Of a DNA stretch of 64,000 bases, positions 59,589 to 64,000 are shown piece after piece. The translations under genes were made by a program, and so were the position numbers. Positions within the stretch are counted from its first letter, which is position 1; the number at the start of each line of letters is the position of its first letter. A model generated the notes under the pieces. That model ran no database searches, was not told the DNA's origin, and saw only the letters and a program-made list of their open reading frames with translations. The stretch is from Scatomorpha sp964367935 (lineage in GTDB: Bacteria; Bacillota; Clostridia; Oscillospirales; Oscillospiraceae), in NCBI GenBank assembly GCA_964367935.1, contig CAYIYZ010000005.1, positions 62,001-126,000 of the forward strand, in the 5' to 3' direction.

Positions 59589-61535
59589 TCAGCGCTCATA
59601 GCTAATGTGGTGATCGCTGGGCTCGTATTTCTCAACACTACCCTTACATCTGCTTTTCGCCTTATACATAGCTTTGTCAGCATAGTTTAGACATGTCGTG
59701 AAGGATTCACTCTGCTCCGGACATAGCGCATAACCGATAGATGCGCTTACTTTATGCTCCACATCGGTTGGCGTGTTAATATACGCTTTATCAAAATTCT
59801 CCTTCAACCGTTCAAGCTGCAATTCCAATTGAATATAATCCTCCGCGCCGTAGAGAACCATAGCAAGCTCGTCACCACTTAGGCGAGAACATAGCTTATT
59901 ATCATACTCAAATCGGTGTAACACATTAGCAGCCGCACATATGAACCTGTCGCCCGTTTCATGCCCCCATGTATCATTGACATACTTCAAATTGTCTAAG
60001 TCAAGCATGACCACCGTCGCCATCTTAGTCTCTTCCGGGCGCCTTGACAGCGCTTCAAGCTGCTCGAAAAATGCACGCTTACCGTAAAGGCCTGTGAGAA
60101 AGTCCAAGTCACGTTCCTTTTTAATTTTACTCTTTTCGTTGATTTCATCGGTTGAGTCAACAATTAGACCCCAGTCACTTTCACCGTCACGATACCGCAT
60201 TATTTTTAGATAGCGCTCACCTTCGTACGTATTAAGTGAGTACACATCACTCTCACTCACATGCGGTCGCAACATAATTTGTTCAATGAAGGCTATAAAT
60301 GCTTGCGGTGACTTATATTCATGCGCAAATCGCTCATCACTGATATGTAAGATTTCCGCTAACTTACCACTTGCAATTACTGTGTCTGCCGTACATTCAT
60401 ACATAGCTATGGGAACATTAACATACTCGAAAATTGTGGAAAACTTCTGCGATGACTCCACCACACGCTTCACCATAAAGTTTACATTGTCGCTCAGTGC
60501 TTCCAGTTCCGGCAAGCCCGTAACACTCATCCTATATTCTAAATCGCCGCCCGCTATCAATTTCATGCCCTTCTCAAGCTCAAACAGGCCGCATAACACC
60601 ACCCTATCTAACATGAAGTATATGAGTGCTATTATTAGTGCAGATACCACCAAAGATAAGGCAAGTCCAACTCCAATAATAAACAGCACAGGATGATAAA
60701 TCGAAACAAAATCTTGATAATAACCTATATAAACACTATCAGAATGCTGTTGAATTAGCACATGTCCAAGCTCTCCCACAAAATTGGTATTCAGAGTTAC
60801 CCCCAAGTCATCTTCACTAAAGTCAGCTATCCCCAACTCACTTAATCCAATTCCATTGATATCCGGATTAGTGCTTATTATTACCTCTCCGCTTGTAGCG
60901 TCTACCGCAAAGAACATTGTATGTGCCGAATGTGTCAGCCGCGAGAAAATGTGCGTTAGCTCTGTATTTGCCATTGCCTCCAGCAAACGCAGTGGTTCTA
61001 TGCCAATTTGGACTATGTGCTGTCTATCTGCACTCCAAACCGCTACATACTGCATCTCTTTACTCTCTGCCGTATTGGGCGTAATGTCTTGAGCCAACTC
61101 TAAATCGTAATCATACAGCATCGGTAAAAAAAATCTCATCTGTTCGCCTGACTCGAATGTGAATCCATAATAATCAGGCACATTTCCACTATATATTTCG
61201 CCCTGCGGAGTAAAAAGATGAATTTCATCAATTTGTAGTAGCTTCGCAATGTGCTCTAGCTGTTCAATATCATAGATAACATCCTGATTATACTGTATCA
61301 TGTATGCAACCGCATTTGCTCGAATCAAAAAATCTTGCCTTAAGTCTTCCTGAAGTTGATATACCGTCTCATCGTTCTCTGCCAAAATTTCTTCTATCTG
61401 CGAAATATGTCCGTTAGCCTCTTCATTAAACTCATTGAAAGCAGAATCAAGCATTGCATACATCCAAACAGACATAAAAATACCTACAATAATCAGTACT
61501 AAAACAACAAGTCTTATCACAATGTATTTTTTCAT
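59589..61535 (-). CDS. Membrane GGDEF (diguanylate cyclase) protein with dCache, HAMP and PAS
   Basis: 648 aa from the ATG at 61535 (AAGG 9 nt upstream); a TTG two codons earlier is less likely. Helix 1 (5-29), an extracellular sensor region (30-265) of dCache type, helix 2 (268-292), HAMP (295-350; GGDLEYRMSVTGLPEL), a PAS-like domain (365-465) and GGDEF (475-635). The GGDEF signature reads SGDEL near residue 555 (RLSGDELAMVL), with the substrate DLDNLKYVNDTWGHETGD intact (key part NDTWGHETGD). The usual inhibitory RxxD five residues before is absent. It should sense an external ligand and make c-di-GMP, if the variant motif is active. Confidence 0.92.
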   Translation of the reverse strand: MKKYIVIRLVVLVLIIVGIFMSVWMYAMLDSAFNEFNEEANGHISQIEEILAENDETVYQLQEDLRQDFLIRANAVAYMIQYNQDVIYDIEQLEHIAKLLQIDEIHLFTPQGEIYSGNVPDYYGFTFESGEQMRFFLPMLYDYDLELAQDITPNTAESKEMQYVAVWSADRQHIVQIGIEPLRLLEAMANTELTHIFSRLTHSAHTMFFAVDATSGEVIISTNPDINGIGLSELGIADFSEDDLGVTLNTNFVGELGHVLIQQHSDSVYIGYYQDFVSIYHPVLFIIGVGLALSLVVSALIIALIYFMLDRVVLCGLFELEKGMKLIAGGDLEYRMSVTGLPELEALSDNVNFMVKRVVESSQKFSTIFEYVNVPIAMYECTADTVIASGKLAEILHISDERFAHEYKSPQAFIAFIEQIMLRPHVSESDVYSLNTYEGERYLKIMRYRDGESDWGLIVDSTDEINEKSKIKKERDLDFLTGLYGKRAFFEQLEALSRRPEETKMATVVMLDLDNLKYVNDTWGHETGDRFICAAANVLHRFEYDNKLCSRLSGDELAMVLYGAEDYIQLELQLERLKENFDKAYINTPTDVEHKVSASIGYALCPEQSESFTTCLNYADKAMYKAKSRCKGSVEKYEPSDHHISYER

Positions 61536-61670
61536 ACTCAAGCACCTTAGTTTAAGTTAATTTTTTAGTTTTAATTACTATTCACCATATTATATTGTAG
61601 CATATCAACATATCCATGTAAAGTGAATTCCACCCACCCGACCTCTCTCTTCTGCTCGCCGCAAATCATA

Positions 61671-61710
61671 CAAGAATAAAAGCCCCGAGCCTAATATCGG
61701 CTCGGGGTCT
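61671..61710 (-). terminator. Terminator of the CoA-transferase operon
   Basis: A 10-11-bp stem (CCCCGAGCC/GGCTCGGGG core), loop of 7 nt, with TTTATTCTTG following on the minus strand. Confidence 0.85.
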
Positions 61711-61732
61711 ATCTTTATTCCTTATTATTTAC

Positions 61733-62929
61733 TTACAGTACACCGTTTTCCTTGAGCTCAGCTAACTTCGCACTATCAAACCCAAGCATTTCTCCATAAA
61801 CTTCCTCATTGTGCTCACCTAATCCGGGTGCAGGAGCAACTACCTTAGGCATGGTGTCCAGTAGCTTAATCGGATTTCCGTTAACCTTCATATCTCCGAT
61901 TATGGGGTGATGTACATCTACAAACATCTCACGCGCGCCTGCAATGTGCTCACAAGTCGTTACTCGCTTCAGATCATTGATAGGTGCCGCAGGAACTCCT
62001 GCTGCAAGTATGCTCTCAACACACTCGTCAACTGTACGCTCTGTGCTCCACTTCTCAATTTCCGGCTTCAATGTGTCCGCATTCTCTATACGAGTTGAGT
62101 TTGTCGAGTATCTGGGATCTGTCATAAGATCCTCACGCATCAGCACCTTTGAGCAAAGCAAATTATATAGCTTGTCGTTTCCGCAACCGATAACGAACAT
62201 TCCGTCCTTAGCCTCAAATGAATCATAGGGGAAGGCTGCAGGATATTTGTTGCCCATGAGCTTAGGTTGCTCACCTGACACAAAGAATCTCTGCAGGCTT
62301 GTCTCAAGGCTGGAAACAACTGAGTCTACAAGCGCTACGTCTACCCTTTGTCCATGGCCTATGATAGAGCGTGCATGCACTGCTGCAAGAATTCCAATAG
62401 TCAAGTTCATTCCACCCAGTACATCACCCATAGCAGTACCTGTACGTGTGGGTTCTCCGCCCTTGGGTCCCGTGATGCTCATGAGTCCGCCCGTTGCCTG
62501 AGCTATTATATCATAGCCGGGGCGTAGTGAGTGAGGGCCATAGCAGCCGAAGCCCGAGACTGCCGCATAAATGATCTGGGGATTGATTTCCTTCAGCACA
62601 TCATAGCCGACTCCCAACTTATCCATTACGCCGGGACGGTAGTTTTCTACCACTATGTCCGCCTTCTTTACCATGTCAAGAAAAGCTTGTTTGCCCTCAG
62701 GAGCCTTCAAGTTTAAAGTTACGCCCTTCTTATTACGGTTTACGTTTGCAAAGTACCTACTCTCGCCTTTGTCAAAAGGTCCGAATGACCTCGTATCATC
62801 ACCTTTACCCGGTGCCTCTATCTTTATTACCTTTGCTCCGAAGTCCGCAAGCATCATAGAGCAGTACGGTCCCGCAAGCACACGAGTTAGATCTAGTACT
62901 ACCAAGTCTGATAAAGCATTCTTATTCAT
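61733..62929 (-). CDS. Family III CoA-transferase (CaiB/BaiF)
   Basis: 398 aa. VVLDLTRVLAGPYCSMMLADFGAKVIKIE (key part LAGPYCSMMLADFGAKV) is the N-terminal signature; the family catalytic Asp is in GAVMGDVLGG-like DVLGGMNLT near residue 168 (TGTAMGDVLGG). It moves CoA between carboxylic acids, as in formyl-CoA, crotonobetaine-CoA or (R)-benzylsuccinate CoA transfer. It starts 18 nt after a putative organic-acid transporter on the same strand, so both probably handle one acid. Confidence 0.92.
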   Translation of the reverse strand: MNKNALSDLVVLDLTRVLAGPYCSMMLADFGAKVIKIEAPGKGDDTRSFGPFDKGESRYFANVNRNKKGVTLNLKAPEGKQAFLDMVKKADIVVENYRPGVMDKLGVGYDVLKEINPQIIYAAVSGFGCYGPHSLRPGYDIIAQATGGLMSITGPKGGEPTRTGTAMGDVLGGMNLTIGILAAVHARSIIGHGQRVDVALVDSVVSSLETSLQRFFVSGEQPKLMGNKYPAAFPYDSFEAKDGMFVIGCGNDKLYNLLCSKVLMREDLMTDPRYSTNSTRIENADTLKPEIEKWSTERTVDECVESILAAGVPAAPINDLKRVTTCEHIAGAREMFVDVHHPIIGDMKVNGNPIKLLDTMPKVVAPAPGLGEHNEEVYGEMLGFDSAKLAELKENGVL

Positions 62930-62947
62930 TATATATCTCCTTTAATT

Positions 62948-64000
62948 TTAGTATACAGGATACATGATACCGGCGATCATATTGTAGAACAATCCGGATA
63001 TTACTACGATAACGACCAAGCTCAGACCTGCAATCAGTAGTAGTTCTGTAAAGGTCTTGCTCTGCTGTTCCTTTGTGAAGTTCTTATTAACAGCACCCAT
63101 AGCAGCAAGGATAAGTGCGCCACCTGTAGACATCGGAGATACGCCTGCAAGCGAGCCGCCTGCGCCTACTGCTGACATTAGTGCAACTGGGTTTACATCG
63201 CCAACCTGTGCAGCTATCTCAACAGACATTGGCATCATTGTCGGGTAAACTACGCCAAGCGCTGAGCTTACAAGGCTCATTAGTCCTGCTGAAACACCCA
63301 TCAGCGGTGTTGCTGTTGCTGAAGTCATGATTGAAGCAAGGCCATCACTCATCAGAGTAATTCCGCCCATCTGGTCAACTATGTCAAGTAGTGCGCCCAC
63401 ACCCAAAATCATTACGATAGTCGTCCAGGGAACTGCTTTGATGCATGATGCATCGTCCGCAACCTTTAGTAAAACAAGGACAACTGCCATCAGAAGTGCT
63501 GCAAGACCTAAGTTAACACCGAATCCTATGATAAGTACCATGAGGCCTACTATGCCCATCAGTGCTATTATCTGCTTTCCTGTGAATTTCTCATTTGCTA
63601 TGCCTGTAATTGGTGTCAGGGGCGCTTTGAGCTTATGTCCCTTATACAAGAAGAAAAGTATCACTGAAAGTGTGATCGTTACAAGAGTCTGTGTCACCAA
63701 AATTGTGGGCATTACACCCTCAAGGCCTGCGCCGCTTGCCGCTTCCGTTATTATTGCAGCCTCCGGCGTTATCGGTGTCATGCGTCCTGACATCAATCCC
63801 GCCTCACCGATAAGTGCGAGCATTACAGGGTTATAACCAACCTGATACGCTATGGAAACTGCAAGCGCAGGTATGATAGCCAAAGCCGGTATAGCACCGG
63901 GGCCTACACCCGCTACCACGAAACCTGCTATATACACCATTATCGGTATAATCCATAGACGAGTACCCGCAAGTGCTATTATCTTCTTAGCAAGTAAGTC
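62948..64000 (-). CDS. MatC/SLC13-like carboxylate transporter (5' end cut by window edge)
   Basis: 350 codons are seen; the frame is open to base 64000, so the protein starts beyond the edge (the ATG at 63940 is internal by alignment length). About ten transmembrane helices with re-entrant-type repeats GEAGLMSGRMTPITPEAA and GGSLAGVSPMSTGGALI, which match the dicarboxylate carrier MatC and the wider ion-transporter superfamily. The repeated SGRMTP/AGVSPMSTGG loops are likely substrate and Na+ sites. Paired with the CoA-transferase, it probably imports a mono- or dicarboxylate such as malonate or a related acid; which one is not shown by the sequence. Confidence 0.83.
   Translation of the reverse strand, partial: DLLAKKIIALAGTRLWIIPIMVYIAGFVVAGVGPGAIPALAIIPALAVSIAYQVGYNPVMLALIGEAGLMSGRMTPITPEAAIITEAASGAGLEGVMPTILVTQTLVTITLSVILFFLYKGHKLKAPLTPITGIANEKFTGKQIIALMGIVGLMVLIIGFGVNLGLAALLMAVVLVLLKVADDASCIKAVPWTTIVMILGVGALLDIVDQMGGITLMSDGLASIMTSATATPLMGVSAGLMSLVSSALGVVYPTMMPMSVEIAAQVGDVNPVALMSAVGAGGSLAGVSPMSTGGALILAAMGAVNKNFTKEQQSKTFTELLLIAGLSLVVIVVISGLFYNMIAGIMYPVY

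Noticed and set aside
59454..59690. Plus-strand frame of 78 codons ahead of the GGDEF gene end
   Set aside because: No ribosome-binding site; half of it is antisense to the conserved GGDEF C-terminus and it crosses a hairpin.

Overview
The window looks like a chromosomal segment of an anaerobic, spore-forming, S-layer-bearing Firmicute of the class Clostridia. The grounds are: the germination genes spoVAD and spoVAE, a CarD-family regulator, S-layer homology (SLH) proteins, a class B sortase, a desulfoferrodoxin (superoxide reductase), AGGAGG-type ribosome-binding sites, TTGACA/TATAAT-type promoters, and the GlgC/GlgD pair of ADP-glucose pyrophosphorylase subunits. I cannot name a genus from the sequence. 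I see no prophage, insertion sequence, CRISPR array or rRNA.

Layout. 1-6.1 kb is housekeeping on the minus strand: start of trigger factor (cut by the window edge), a metallophosphoesterase, a plus-strand DUF1540 peptide, then an operon transcribed as rplS | lepB-rbgA-rnhB-yraN-thrC. 6.1-9.1 kb is a large SLH surface protein whose promoter sits on a 44-nt near-palindrome. 9.5-12 kb holds the radical SAM pair TIGR03960/TIGR03936. 12.1-17 kb (plus strand) has a 2-hydroxyacid dehydrogenase, spoVAD-spoVAE, a secreted GH24 lysozyme fused to SLH repeats, and a 3-hydroxyacyl-CoA dehydrogenase. 17.1-22 kb has DUF1015-NUDIX-glpK (minus) facing away from a monoacylglycerol-lipase-like hydrolase (plus), which suggests a glycerolipid-to-glycerol-3-phosphate module, followed by CarD. 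22.3-26.7 kb has DUF4438, superoxide reductase, a surface protein with an NPQTG motif, and the sortase B next to it.

26.7-30.1 kb (minus) has an Ldh2-type dehydrogenase, a CapA protein and prfB. 30.3-36.8 kb (plus) has prs-pth and the glycogen operon glgC-glgD-glgP. 36.9-38.9 kb is a small AT-rich island: tRNA-Leu(UAG), a tandem duplication of the tRNA end plus terminator, an XRE-like/ankyrin-like protein, and a 58-aa partner ORF. 38.9-48 kb (minus) has a zinc-ribbon membrane protein with tandem Pro/Gln repeats, a 1210-aa hybrid histidine kinase with an HD-GYP response regulator, an unknown protein, a DUF3592 membrane protein and a second CapA. 48-52 kb (plus) has a DUF5610-like protein, an NTF2/SnoaL-fold protein, a VanX/VanY-like peptidase and a secreted protein of unknown function. 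52-61.5 kb (minus) has a 2011-aa multidomain SLH protein with a PHP/CehA-McbA metallohydrolase core, a YibE/F membrane protein, and a GGDEF protein. 61.7-64 kb has a family III CoA-transferase and a MatC/SLC13-like transporter cut by the right edge.

Themes. Much of the non-housekeeping content concerns the cell envelope: three SLH proteins, sortase plus candidate substrate, two CapA proteins, lysozyme, and a D,D-peptidase. Signalling by cyclic di-GMP appears in the HD-GYP and GGDEF proteins. The observations most worth following are the sortase/NPQTG pair with a non-canonical tail, the tRNA-linked XRE/ankyrin plus 58-aa gene pair, the near-palindromic operator at the SLH promoter, and the SLH-lysozyme with an altered active site beside a minimal spoVA set.
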